Program-made: the position numbers and the translations under genes
Notes under the pieces: model-generated
What the model was told of the DNA's origin: nothing
The model's input: the letters and a program-made list of their open reading frames with translations, nothing else
The model's database searches: none
Assembly: GCF_029277305.1 (NCBI RefSeq)
Contig: NZ_CP119526.1
DNA: 64,000 nucleotides
Direction: 5' to 3' (one strand)
Origin: Guptibacillus hwajinpoensis
Lineage (GTDB): Bacteria; Bacillota; Bacilli; Bacillales; Guptibacillaceae
Shown here: piece after piece, positions 9,145 to 16,892 of the stretch
How the letters are laid out: each line of letters opens with the position of its first letter
Position numbering within the stretch: the first letter of the stretch is position 1

Positions 9145-10482
9145 ATGTATGTTATTAAACCATATCTTAAAACAGACAATAAGCTGATTGTAGCGAAGTC
9201 AGCCATGCTGGGTCGGTCAGGTCAATCGAAAGAGAACGTGCAAATCCAATTTGGGATAATGTCTTTGTACGTAACTCTGTATGATTCTGATCTTGTAGAA
9301 GAAAATGAAGTCTATCTATCAAGCAACGTTATTAAACAGCTTGGCATCCAAATATCTTGTCCCTATGATCTAGTAGTGTATGAAAACAAGATCATGGTTG
9401 GACCTTTTATTGGAATTTTAAGCGAATTAACGAACAAAAAAGTAGCAGAAATGCTACCAACTTATAACAGCTTTGTGAAAGGATACCGCTATATTGGAGG
9501 AGCGATAGCTGTCTTTTCAATTGAAGGGATTAATAAAGAAAAAGGTACGATCCAAGGCTTTCTCTATCACCCTAAGAAAAAGATATGGCAATGGAAAACC
9601 TTTCCTTTTCCAGGCGTTGTCATGTCCATTACAGAACCGAGCTTAACGTCATCATGGAAAGCCTTCCATGAACAAATGAGGAATATCGAATTATTGCTAG
9701 GCGGAAAAGTCTTCAACTATCCCCATTTCTCAAAATGGGAAATGTATCAAATGCTTCTCCCACAGTTTAAGCATCAACTCCCAGAAACAACGCTCTACAA
9801 GGATGTCCATAACATCCACGAAATGCTTCAGAAGCATGGGAGCGTCTATATCAAACCATTAAACGGACGATTAGGAAAACGGATTTACAATATAGTAAAA
9901 GATGGACCGCATATTAGGATTAAATTCGATGTGAATCACAAAAGCCATGAGGAAGTTTTCACGAATGAAATGGAAAGCTCTCGCTTCTTTGAAAAGCATC
10001 TAGTACGGAATGCGTTCCTCATTCAACAAACGATTCCACTTAAAACCTATGAACAAAGCGTCATCGACTTTCGCGTTATGGGTGCAAAGAACCAAAAAGG
10101 ACAGTGGCAAAACTTGGGAATCTATTCACGTTACGGAGCACGAGGTCAAATTGTAAGCAACATCACCGCTGGCGGCCATACAGAATTGGCAGGAAAAACG
10201 TTGAAAGAGGTATGGCATTTAAGAGAAAAAGAGGTTCAGAGACTAGAAAAAGAGATGGAGCACGTTGTCTTAGCAGCCATTCAGACAATAGAAGGGAATG
10301 GCTATCATCTAGGCAACATCGGCGTCGACATTGGACTCGACGATCAGTGCAACATCTCCATCATCGAAATTAATCACCAAAACCCTGATCCGTATATCGC
10401 GCTTATGGCGGAAGATCGCAAGGCTTTTTATAACTGTCGGTTTCAGAATATGAGGTATGCAAGGTACTTGGGGGGATTCTAG
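9145..10482 (+). CDS. YheC/YheD-family ATP-grasp protein, long form
   Basis: 445 residues from the ATG at 9145, with GGGGGAG 5-6 bases upstream; a frame start at 9115 lacks a site. The N-terminal 230 residues are a family-specific region (YheC/D beta-rich domain), followed by ATP-grasp motifs: VYIKPLNGRLGKRIYNI (nucleotide-binding Lys and Gly loop), FLIQQTIPL, FRVMGAKN, and the C-terminal metal-binding IGVDIGLD...ISIIEINHQNPDP. Divergent from the MurF-like gene with a 186-base gap that probably carries both promoters. Expected in sporulating cells by family knowledge; the ligase substrate is unknown. Confidence 0.85.
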   Translation: MYVIKPYLKTDNKLIVAKSAMLGRSGQSKENVQIQFGIMSLYVTLYDSDLVEENEVYLSSNVIKQLGIQISCPYDLVVYENKIMVGPFIGILSELTNKKVAEMLPTYNSFVKGYRYIGGAIAVFSIEGINKEKGTIQGFLYHPKKKIWQWKTFPFPGVVMSITEPSLTSSWKAFHEQMRNIELLLGGKVFNYPHFSKWEMYQMLLPQFKHQLPETTLYKDVHNIHEMLQKHGSVYIKPLNGRLGKRIYNIVKDGPHIRIKFDVNHKSHEEVFTNEMESSRFFEKHLVRNAFLIQQTIPLKTYEQSVIDFRVMGAKNQKGQWQNLGIYSRYGARGQIVSNITAGGHTELAGKTLKEVWHLREKEVQRLEKEMEHVVLAAIQTIEGNGYHLGNIGVDIGLDDQCNISIIEINHQNPDPYIALMAEDRKAFYNCRFQNMRYARYLGGF

Positions 10483-10589
10483 AAAAGGGGGTCTTTGGTA
10501 TGGAGAAGCGCCGATCCCCATTTACTAGAGTATAAAAGGTCCAATCGGTGGCAATGATGAAGCTACTTAATCCGATTGAGGTGAATCCT

Positions 10590-11105
10590 ATGTATTTACT
10601 ATTCGTGATGGTCGTTTGGATCTTTTTTGCTTATAAATTTATAGACTGGTCACAGTGGAGAAAGCAGTATCCTACGATTCTCTTTTTCATAGCGGCCAAT
10701 CTTACATATAATTTCCTCTATTTCAATCACACACTGTGGGCGTTTAGAGGCGTTACGGCAGAATGGATCAATCATTCTATCATTAACATGGCCTTCACAT
10801 TCTTTATCTGTCCCGTTGGTCTGATCATCTACCTGCAGCGCTTTCCGAAAAAAAGGATCAATCAATTCACTTACATCGCCATATGGGCAGGATTCTACAC
10901 ACTGCTTGAGACGCTCTTCGCCTATAGAGGATTGTACGTCTATGATAACGGCTGGAACGGTTGGTTAAACATTCCCTTGAATACGATCTTGTTCGTGATG
11001 ATTTATATCCATTATCGAAGTCCGGTTAAAGCACTAGTCATCTCCATTCCCATCGCCATCCTATTCTATCTATTATTTCCCGTTCCATTGGACAGTCTAA
11101 AATAA
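10590..11105 (+). CDS. CBO0543-family integral membrane protein
   Basis: 171 residues from the ATG at 10590, with GAGGTG 7 bases upstream; an earlier in-frame start at 10548 lacks a site. It has about five hydrophobic segments and family-typical features: W(F/I)F.AYK near the N-terminus, the aromatic cluster YNFLYFNHTLW, and Y...RGLYVYDNGWN. CBO0543 proteins are common in spore formers and have no assigned function. It is followed 18 bases later by a 37-residue membrane protein, so the two are probably co-transcribed. Confidence 0.8.
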   Translation: MYLLFVMVVWIFFAYKFIDWSQWRKQYPTILFFIAANLTYNFLYFNHTLWAFRGVTAEWINHSIINMAFTFFICPVGLIIYLQRFPKKRINQFTYIAIWAGFYTLLETLFAYRGLYVYDNGWNGWLNIPLNTILFVMIYIHYRSPVKALVISIPIAILFYLLFPVPLDSLK

Positions 11106-11123
11106 TAAAGGAGTGGAGCAGTT

Positions 11124-11237
11124 ATGGAGATTCGTGATGTTCTATCTGTACCCATCTTTTTGATATTAGCGATGGTAACCTATAGTGTTATGTGGATTTA
11201 TTTGGTTAGGAAGAAAGTTGATAAGGATGAAGAATGA
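11124..11237 (+). CDS. 37-residue single-TM microprotein
   Basis: ATG at 11124 with AAAGGAGTGG 7-16 bases upstream, stop at 11235-11237. The product has one hydrophobic helix (about 9-28, PIFLILAMVTYSVMWIYLV) and a charged tail (RKKVDKDEE), the usual shape of small membrane regulatory or anchoring peptides. It follows the CBO0543 gene closely. A related but broken relic is seen at 85-226. Confidence 0.6.
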   Translation: MEIRDVLSVPIFLILAMVTYSVMWIYLVRKKVDKDEE

Positions 11238-11262
11238 AGAGGATAGTAGACTTTTGCAGAAT

Positions 11263-11300
11263 AAGAAGAGGGATCAGACACGTGCCTGACCCCTCTTCTT
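11263..11300. repeat. Dispersed palindrome at 3' end of cotA copy 2
   Basis: Extended inverted repeat AAGAAGAGGGATCAG...CTGACCCCTCTTCTT with ACGT centre, overlapping the cotA stop codon. It can form a strong hairpin on either strand and would terminate both the microprotein unit and cotA. Confidence 0.75.
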
Positions 11301-12837
11301 ATCCTTTACCCACAACTACGTAAGGGCGCATCATTTCGTAATCTTCGTGTTCGAGAATATGACAGTGCCAGACGAACAATCCGGCATACGGTTCAAACTT
11401 CATGATAATCCGTGTGATTTCCTTAGGATTTGCTCTTACTGTATCCTTCCAACCCTGCTCATTCAGATCTGGTTTCATCCGTTGTCCTGTAGGTACGATT
11501 CTTCCTTCGTTCTCATACACCTCAGCATCAAAGGGCTGCCGATCCAGAATTTGAAACTTAACAAGGTGGAGGTGAATAGGGTGTGTGGCATTTGAAACAT
11601 TGACTAGACTCCAGATCTACACATCGCCTAAGCGAGGCTTTTCAGTAATCGGATCCGTCCACAGCTCATTGTTTAATAGATGGATGGAGCGTCCGTATTC
11701 ATCTGGTCGCATGCTGAGGAGAAGGTTTCTCTCATTGTTGGATTGTACTGGATTCATCCCATGATAAGTAGATAAGTTTTGTGGGACGTTACTATGATCA
11801 AGAGAAGAGAGGTGTTTCTTAACGCGAAACTGCATAACAACACCGGTCGTTTTCGGAGTCGGTAACTTTCCTTGAGGAAAAGGAGAAGCAGCGCCATTTC
11901 TCATCACGATCTCCACACCTGCAGAAGAACTGAAATCAATGACCACATCCGCACGCTCCGCCGGCGCAAGCAACAAGTTCGTGACAGGGACAGGATGCTC
12001 TAACAATCCTTGATCCGTTCCAATTTGAAGAAAAGGTAGATCGTTCGAAAGCTATAACCCATAAAACCTCGCATTCGCTCCATTCAAAATCCGAAATCTG
12101 TACTTGCGAGGTTCAACCTCGATAAAAGGCCATACCTTCCCATTAACAAGATTCATCTTCCCGAAAAAGTCAGGTAAGACAGAAGGATCAACACCTTCAA
12201 CAGGCGGACTGGGTTCCGCTGGATAGTACAGTGATCCATCCGCACGAAAGGACCGATCTTGTAAGACGAGCGGGATATCAAACTCACCATCCGGTAACCC
12301 GAGTGACAGCTCCTCTTCGTCATGCAAAATATACATACCAGCAAGCCCCGCATAGATGTTCAACCGGGTAATCCCCATCGCATGATCATGATACCAGAGG
12401 TTCGTCGCAGCCTGATCGTTCGGATACTCATAAACAGCATTCGTAAAATAACGCCCAACCTGTTGAAACCCAGGAGTAAACCACGCCTCTGGATACCCAT
12501 CGCTCGTATCAGGCGTCACCCCACCATGAAGGTGAACAACTGTCCGAACTTCAGGAGCACCATGATCAGCTCCATGAACCGTCGTATCAATCGGAAGAAA
12601 ATGCTTCTCAGGAAGCGCACTTCGCCAAAGAACCCGAATCGGCTGCCCTCGAAACACGTGAAACGTAGGCCCAGGAAAGAGACCGTTATACCCCCATATT
12701 CGGGTTGAAGGTAGATCTCGATGGAGCTTCTGCATGCTTTATTTCATTGTTACATCATAATAGGGAATCTGATTTTTCATCATAAGAGGCTGAATCACTG
12801 GCATGATGGGGAGGCGATCCACAAACTTTTCGAGCAT
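11299..12837 (-). pseudogene. cotA: Spore coat multicopper oxidase CotA, copy 2, three nonsense codons
   Basis: Same gene as 2879-4403. The start (MLEKFVDRLP at 12837) keeps a ribosome binding site, and the copper motifs HLHGG, WYHDH, HPIHLHL and HCHILEHEDYEMM are encoded. The frame is broken by TAA at 12736-12738 (GAA in copy 1), TAG at about 12049-12051 (TCG in copy 1) and TAG at about 11614-11616 (GAG in copy 1). These are point nonsense changes rather than indels. Unlike copy 1 it keeps the frame near 12610 and the DHGA insertion found in typical CotA. As read it cannot make a laccase, and its lesions do not overlap those of copy 1. Confidence 0.9.
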
Positions 12838-12870
12838 GTGTGCCACTCCTTTCAAAGCGGTGCTTTTGTT

Positions 12871-12879
12871 TATCATATG
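12871..12879 (-). promoter_or_regulatory. Possible sigma-K -10 element of cotA copy 2
   Basis: CATATGATA on the minus strand, identical to the element before copy 1 and at the same distance from the start. Confidence 0.35.
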
Positions 12880-13000
12880 TTTTGGGGGTGAGATCTTTCG
12901 TGGTTGAGGGGAATCATGGGGGACGATTCTCATGATTTTTTTGCGGTGTGGGTTGTTGGGGGTAATTAAAATGATTCTAGTTAGCTAATAAAATATGAAT

Positions 13001-13072
13001 TTGGCCAATATATTTCGATTTTGGACAATAAAAAAGCAAAATGGCCAATATAATCGAATTTTAGCCAATAAA
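13001..13072. repeat. Tandem pair of about 38-base units
   Basis: Two adjacent imperfect units, one with TTGGCCAATATATTTCGATT and TTGGACAATAAA, the other with ATGGCCAATATAATCGAATT and TTAGCCAATAAA. The single unit before cotA copy 1 (about 4555-4588) shows the ancestral state, so this is a local duplication after the larger one. Confidence 0.6.
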
Positions 13073-13127
13073 GGGGACCTCACTCGTAATAGGAGGGGAA
13101 ACTGAGAGAAAAGACGTCCATGTTCAC

Positions 13128-13472
13128 TTAGTAATCACATGTTTTTTCGATACATTCCTGCTTACGTTCAGGGAATTCCTCACCTTTTCCAATGCTACCG
13201 ACCGAAAAGTCGTTTTCGACTTCGACATCGATCGAAAAGGTTGCTTTTTCATTCCCATTTACTATCCCAGAGATCATCATTCCGCCCATCGGACTAGTTG
13301 TGTCCTTATCAAACTCGATCTGATCAATATCCTTATAATTGTGAATTAAGTAGCTTTCAACTGTATCTCTTGCTTTTGAGATCGTTTCATCATCAGTTGC
13401 GTTCTCATTACAGCCTGATAGGAGGACTAATAATGAGATAAGACAGATGTAGACGCTTTTCAATAAAATCAT
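13128..13472 (-). CDS. DUF1433-like lipoprotein, probable toxin immunity, D
   Basis: About 114 residues from the ATG at 13472 (MILLKSVY...), chosen because a lipoprotein signal follows directly, with lipobox LLSGC. The frame is open to a GTG at 13508 whose GTGA overlaps the stop of the neighbouring gene, so coupled translation with a longer N-terminus is possible. The mature part has the shared pattern of this cluster: a helix ending in YLIHNYKDIDQIEF, then SPMGG, a G.VNG beta turn, DFSVGSIG, and a C-terminal Cys pair (C....TC). Anchored outside the membrane. By resemblance (from memory) it belongs near DUF1433 lipoproteins, and by context it would protect against the lipase at 14695. Confidence 0.75.
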   Translation of the reverse strand: MILLKSVYICLISLLVLLSGCNENATDDETISKARDTVESYLIHNYKDIDQIEFDKDTTSPMGGMMISGIVNGNEKATFSIDVEVENDFSVGSIGKGEEFPERKQECIEKTCDY

Positions 13473-13504
13473 ATCCTCACATGTTGAATTTGCTGAAGGT
13501 TCGG

Positions 13505-13834
13505 TCACTCACAAATCCGTTCTTTACAAGCTTCTTTCATCTCGGGAAAGTCTTCACCTAATCCTAAACTTCCGACAGAGAAATCATTCTCTATTCCAGC
13601 CGAGAACCTGGCTGCACCTCCATTAACCGTTCCATCTACATTTAGGCCACCCATCTCGCTCTGATAAACTCTAGTCATTTCAACGGAGTCGATCTCTTCA
13701 TAGTTACTCGTGATGAATTCTTCAACGGAAGCTTTTGCTTTTTCTTTTGTTTCGTTGTCATAATCGTCGCTATGCGTATTCACATTACAAGCTGCTAATA
13801 GGAGAAGAACGACGATAAGTAATAAAAATCGCAT
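13505..13834 (-). CDS. DUF1433-like lipoprotein, probable toxin immunity, C
   Basis: 109 residues, signal peptide with lipobox LLAAC (Cys 16). A strong AAGGAGGAAAT lies upstream, spaced about 13 bases from the ATG. Mature region: FITSNYEEIDSVEMT, SEMGGLNVDGTVNG, DFSVGSLGLGEDFPE and C....IC at the end, collinear with the other three paralogues. Second of the four minus-strand lipoprotein genes, overlapping or abutting the next one. Expected at the outer membrane face, where a secreted phospholipase would act. Confidence 0.8.
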   Translation of the reverse strand: MRFLLLIVVLLLLAACNVNTHSDDYDNETKEKAKASVEEFITSNYEEIDSVEMTRVYQSEMGGLNVDGTVNGGAARFSAGIENDFSVGSLGLGEDFPEMKEACKERICE

Positions 13835-13904
13835 TTTAGAAATTGGATTTCCTCCTTATGCATTGAATCTAATATCTAGAAAGCCTAATTTTTGTGGGAA
13901 AGAG

Positions 13905-14135
13905 TTAATAGTCACATATCCTCTCCACGCATTCTTCTTTCTTTTCAGGAAATTTTTCACTTTGTATCGCAACCCCAGCCACCATAAGATCAGTGTCCAG
14001 GCTTACAGAAAAAGCTTCACCGTTTGCTTGTGCTTCTTTAACTGTTTCTCCGCTGTATTTTTCAGTACTGGAGTTCACGGAGCATCCAGCTACTATAATT
14101 AGAATTGAGATGGTTAAAACTTCAATTGTCTTCAT
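13905..14135 (-). CDS. Short DUF1433-like lipoprotein with internal deletion, B
   Basis: 76 residues from the ATG at 14135 (MKTIEVLT...), with CGAGGTG about 7 bases upstream; lipobox IVAGC. The front (STEKYSGETVKEA) and end (SEKFPEKKEECVERICDY) match the paralogues, but about 30 residues are missing between them: the segment carrying the NY..(I/V).S(V/I).F strand and the SPMG turn. The reading frame is kept. It may be a decaying paralogue or a shortened variant with altered specificity. Confidence 0.65.
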   Translation of the reverse strand: MKTIEVLTISILIIVAGCSVNSSTEKYSGETVKEAQANGEAFSVSLDTDLMVAGVAIQSEKFPEKKEECVERICDY

Positions 14136-14312
14136 ATACAACACCTCGGGTTGATGAATAGGGATGATTTTGTGTATAAATACCAATTAGTTATTACTAC
14201 ATTATGTGTTTCGCTAAATTATAACTCTAATAGCGCAGTAATTCATTCCAAAAAGAAAGCCTGCTTTCACAGAAGTAATCTGAGGCAACAGGCTGAGAGA
14301 GCATTAAATTTA

Positions 14313-14660
14313 TTATTTACTTACTTCATAATCACAGGAGTGGTCTCTACATTCTTCCTTAGGCTCTGGAAAGCCTTCACCCATTCCAACACTTCCAACT
14401 GTGAAATCATCATTCACACCGATGTTAAATGTAGCTTTTTGATTAACGGTACCTTCAAGGACAAGTCTACCCATCGGTGCCGAAGGAGAATCTTTAAACT
14501 CTACGCTTTCGACATTTTGATAATTATTAATAATGTAACTTTCTACGCTTGCTTTAGCTTTATCGATCGTTTCTTCACTATAGTCTTCACTGTTAGAGTT
14601 CACACTGCAGCCTCCTAATAGTATAATAATGGAAAGGACTAAGATGAGTCGAGAATACAA
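14313..14660 (-). CDS. DUF1433-like lipoprotein, probable cognate immunity, A
   Basis: 115 residues from a TTG at 14660, with TGAGGTGA about 5 bases upstream on the minus strand. Signal peptide with lipobox LLGGC (Cys 18), then YIINNYQNVESVEF, SAPMG, EGTVN, DDFTVGSVGMGEGFPEPKEE and a Cys pair (C....SC). It is the first lipoprotein gene next to the divergent lipase gene, with only 34 bases between the start codons. Full-length and undamaged, so the best candidate for the cognate immunity protein. Lipid anchoring outside the membrane suits neutralising a secreted lipase. Confidence 0.8.
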   Translation of the reverse strand: MYSRLILVLSIIILLGGCSVNSNSEDYSEETIDKAKASVESYIINNYQNVESVEFKDSPSAPMGRLVLEGTVNQKATFNIGVNDDFTVGSVGMGEGFPEPKEECRDHSCDYEVSK

Positions 14661-14694
14661 ATAATCACCTCATTTAATATTTGGAGTGAAGTTA

Positions 14695-16098
14695 ATGAAG
14701 AAAATTAGAGATACTGAAGCTGCTGAGATTTCTGAACAAACTTATTTCGACGACGTTAAGAAAATACAAACAGAAATAAAAAATTATGGAAAGGATATAT
14801 GGCATCCCATTGATACGATAAAGGATGATTATACAGGCCTCTTTGGTTATGTATTAAAAAGTGAAAAGACTGGACAAATCGTCATCAGTTTTCGCGGTAC
14901 AGAAATGCCAGAATCAGTAACTACTAAAGTTGAAACTAAATATGTTGGTTCTCCTTCCCAAGACGCGATGTTAGCGACCGGTGAAGCAAGTATTGAAAAT
15001 GGAAATCTCGTATATGAAAAAAATGCGATCAGTAAAGGAGAACTTGCTGAATCGAATAAAGATGTCAAAGAAGACCTCGAAGGCATCGTTTTAGGCAATT
15101 CCAATTATACCAAAAAGAGGTATGGGACAACAGACTATTTAGGAACTCCTTCCCAGGATGCAAGTCTAGCAAGTGGTCGAGCTGAACTTGATTCAAAAGC
15201 TGGCACCATATCGTATGTTCACAAAAATCAGTTTACCGAAGCGAAAGAAAAAGTAGATCATTATGTGGAGAAATTTGGCGCAAAAAACATTACGTTTGTC
15301 GGTCATTCACTTGGTGGTGGATTAGCGCAGTATTTTGCTGTAACCAACGATTCCAATGCCATAACGTTTGCATCTGCAGACATATATTCACTTTTAACGC
15401 CCGAGCAACAGCATAATGCTATTAATGGTGAGTACAAGGATAACGTAATCACCTATACATACCCAGATGATGTGGTAGGTACTTATTATGAGAAATCTGT
15501 TGGTTCCGTTTATTATATGAATGATCCTAGTCAAGCCGAAATGGTCGGGGTTTCCATGCACGGGATTAAAAATTACTTAGATTCAAGTTTATATGACGAT
15601 GAAGGTTACTTTGTGCCACAAGTGCTTTTTGACGAAAAACTCCAAAGTCAACTATCCCTATCCCCACTTGCCCTTAAAAACAGTGGTGTCTCTGACTTCC
15701 ATATCCAAATCCAAGAAAGCTTAATGGAAATGTATGTGCAAGAAATGAAGCAGAGCGAGGAGCAAATTGAAGCAACGAAACAGGCGTTGCTAGATTTCCT
15801 TAATGTGTACATGAACTCAATGCGCGATATGAAAAGCAAATACATGAATGCAGTAGGAAGCGGGCAATTCGATAAATTAAATGCGTCAGACGTAGAGGGT
15901 TACTTTCACGAGTTTACGAAAGCACCAGTAGACGGTGTGCCGATGTTATTTGATATCCAGATGTTCGATAGCTTAATGGCATCACTTGGTGATACGCATC
16001 AAGACACAGCGGATATTGCTTACAATATGGAGCGAATGAGTACTGACTTGATGCAAGCTGATCAATTTCTTGCGCAATGGCTACGGTACGGATCTTAA
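14695..16098 (+). CDS. Lipase with C-terminal LXG-like helical domain, TslA-type T7SS toxin candidate
   Basis: 467 residues from the ATG at 14695 (TTGGAG 8 bases upstream). Residues 1-310 form an alpha/beta lipase: strand IVISFRGTE (62-70), nucleophile elbow GHSLGG with Ser205, and likely Asp258/259 (YPDDVVG) and His289 (SMHGIKNY). Between strand and elbow sits a 100-residue insert with two imperfect repeats (KYVGSPSQDAMLATGEA and DYLGTPSQDASLASGRA). Residues 335-467 are all-helical and rich in Met, Gln and Glu, resembling the secretion domains of LXG proteins but at the C-terminus. No signal peptide. This toxin-first arrangement is that of TslA, a phospholipase exported by the type VII system of Staphylococcus and neutralised by a lipoprotein. 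Four lipoprotein genes diverge from it. Toxin role is inferred. Confidence 0.8.
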   Translation: MKKIRDTEAAEISEQTYFDDVKKIQTEIKNYGKDIWHPIDTIKDDYTGLFGYVLKSEKTGQIVISFRGTEMPESVTTKVETKYVGSPSQDAMLATGEASIENGNLVYEKNAISKGELAESNKDVKEDLEGIVLGNSNYTKKRYGTTDYLGTPSQDASLASGRAELDSKAGTISYVHKNQFTEAKEKVDHYVEKFGAKNITFVGHSLGGGLAQYFAVTNDSNAITFASADIYSLLTPEQQHNAINGEYKDNVITYTYPDDVVGTYYEKSVGSVYYMNDPSQAEMVGVSMHGIKNYLDSSLYDDEGYFVPQVLFDEKLQSQLSLSPLALKNSGVSDFHIQIQESLMEMYVQEMKQSEEQIEATKQALLDFLNVYMNSMRDMKSKYMNAVGSGQFDKLNASDVEGYFHEFTKAPVDGVPMLFDIQMFDSLMASLGDTHQDTADIAYNMERMSTDLMQADQFLAQWLRYGS

Positions 16099-16116
16099 AG
16101 ATAAGAAGGTGAAGAA

Positions 16117-16419
16117 ATGGACTTTGATTTTGACTGGTGGAACGATTACTGGGAAAGGCAGCGACAAAAGGATGCCTTAAGGGCCCAGATCAAAAGTGAT
16201 CTTGAATCGGAAGCAAATCTCTTAACCTACCATCTCGAACATTGTTACGCGGTCGGTTTGCTTAGTGAACGCCATAAAGCGATCCTTAACCAGATTGAGC
16301 ATAACTTTGATGGTCAGGCGAATAAGGCGCTGGTGCAGCGGTTCAAAGAAAATGAATTGAAGTTAATTAAGATGAAGATGATGTATGAAATGTTGCATGA
16401 CAGTATTAAGGTAAGGTGA
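16117..16419 (+). CDS. Small helical protein, possible secretion partner of the lipase
   Basis: 100 residues, 18 bases after the lipase stop, with GAAGGTGAAG just before the ATG. Wholly alpha-helical by composition (DFDWWNDYWERQRQKDALRA, then long Leu/Glu/Lys helices), with no signal or membrane segment. The TslA toxin needs two small helical partners (TlaA1, TlaA2) that bind its C-terminal bundle for export; size, helicity and operon position suggest a similar role here. Only one such gene is seen. No family was recognised by sequence, so a chaperone or unrelated role remains possible. Confidence 0.65.
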   Translation: MDFDFDWWNDYWERQRQKDALRAQIKSDLESEANLLTYHLEHCYAVGLLSERHKAILNQIEHNFDGQANKALVQRFKENELKLIKMKMMYEMLHDSIKVR

Positions 16420-16421
16420 GG

Positions 16422-16456
16422 GACGTCTCTGTGTAGGGGATGTCTTTTTATTTTTG
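16422..16456 (+). terminator. Intrinsic terminator of the lipase operon
   Basis: Stem GACGTCTC/GGGGATGTC (two G-U pairs) followed by TTTTTATTTTT, directly after the stop at 16419. Confidence 0.6.
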
Positions 16457-16892
16457 TGTTTAATAGGGTGTATGTTAATTAGGCGAAAGTTTTTTCTAGA
16501 TGAAAATGAGTCGACTTAGTTCGACTTAAACCGGGTGGTGACAGGCACTCATAACTATAACTTCTACTCAAATGAAGTAAAGCGATAGAAGGTGAAGTAA
16601 TTAGGAGGAGTGAGATGCTTTATTATGAGACCATTTATAAAGTAAGGTTTTCCTCTTCGATAAATGAAACAATAGTACAATGAAAACAAGATCATACAAT
16701 AAATGGAAGCGGTGATTTGATGAATCAAAATGTGTTAACCATCCCTGCAAGTGGAACCATTAAGATCATAATAGAAATAGTACATTTAGATATATTGGAG
16801 GGATTATAGTGGCCATCGTTACCTATTAAAAATTTACTAGTTTTAAAGAATCAATTCATTCCCTAACAAATCCTGTTGATCAGGAAGAGCTA
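16457..16892. other. Intergenic region with relic-like short frames
   Basis: Contains the CCGGGTGGTGACAGGCAC element (16531-16548). Two very short frames have plausible signals: an ATG at 16615 after GGAGGAG (22 codons) and an ATG at 16720 (29 codons, LTIPASGTIKIII). Neither resembles a known protein; they may be debris of deleted genes. Confidence 0.4.
16528..16548. repeat. Dispersed element CCGGGTGGTGACAGGCAC, copy 2
   Basis: Identical to 252-272 over the core. It follows the repeated string GTCGACTTAGTTCGACTTAA. Confidence 0.65.

Larger units (their letters stand above)
11263..13034. repeat. Long direct repeat, copy 2 (cotA plus flanks)
   Basis: Counterpart of 2849-4600; see that entry. 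Upstream of the gene the repeat keeps TTCTAGTTAGCTAATAAAAT and TATATTTCGATTTTGGACAA and then diverges. Confidence 0.85.

Noticed and set aside
2849..13034. Composite transposon made by the two cotA repeats
   Set aside because: The repeats contain only cotA and flanks; no transposase, terminal inverted repeats or target duplications are seen.
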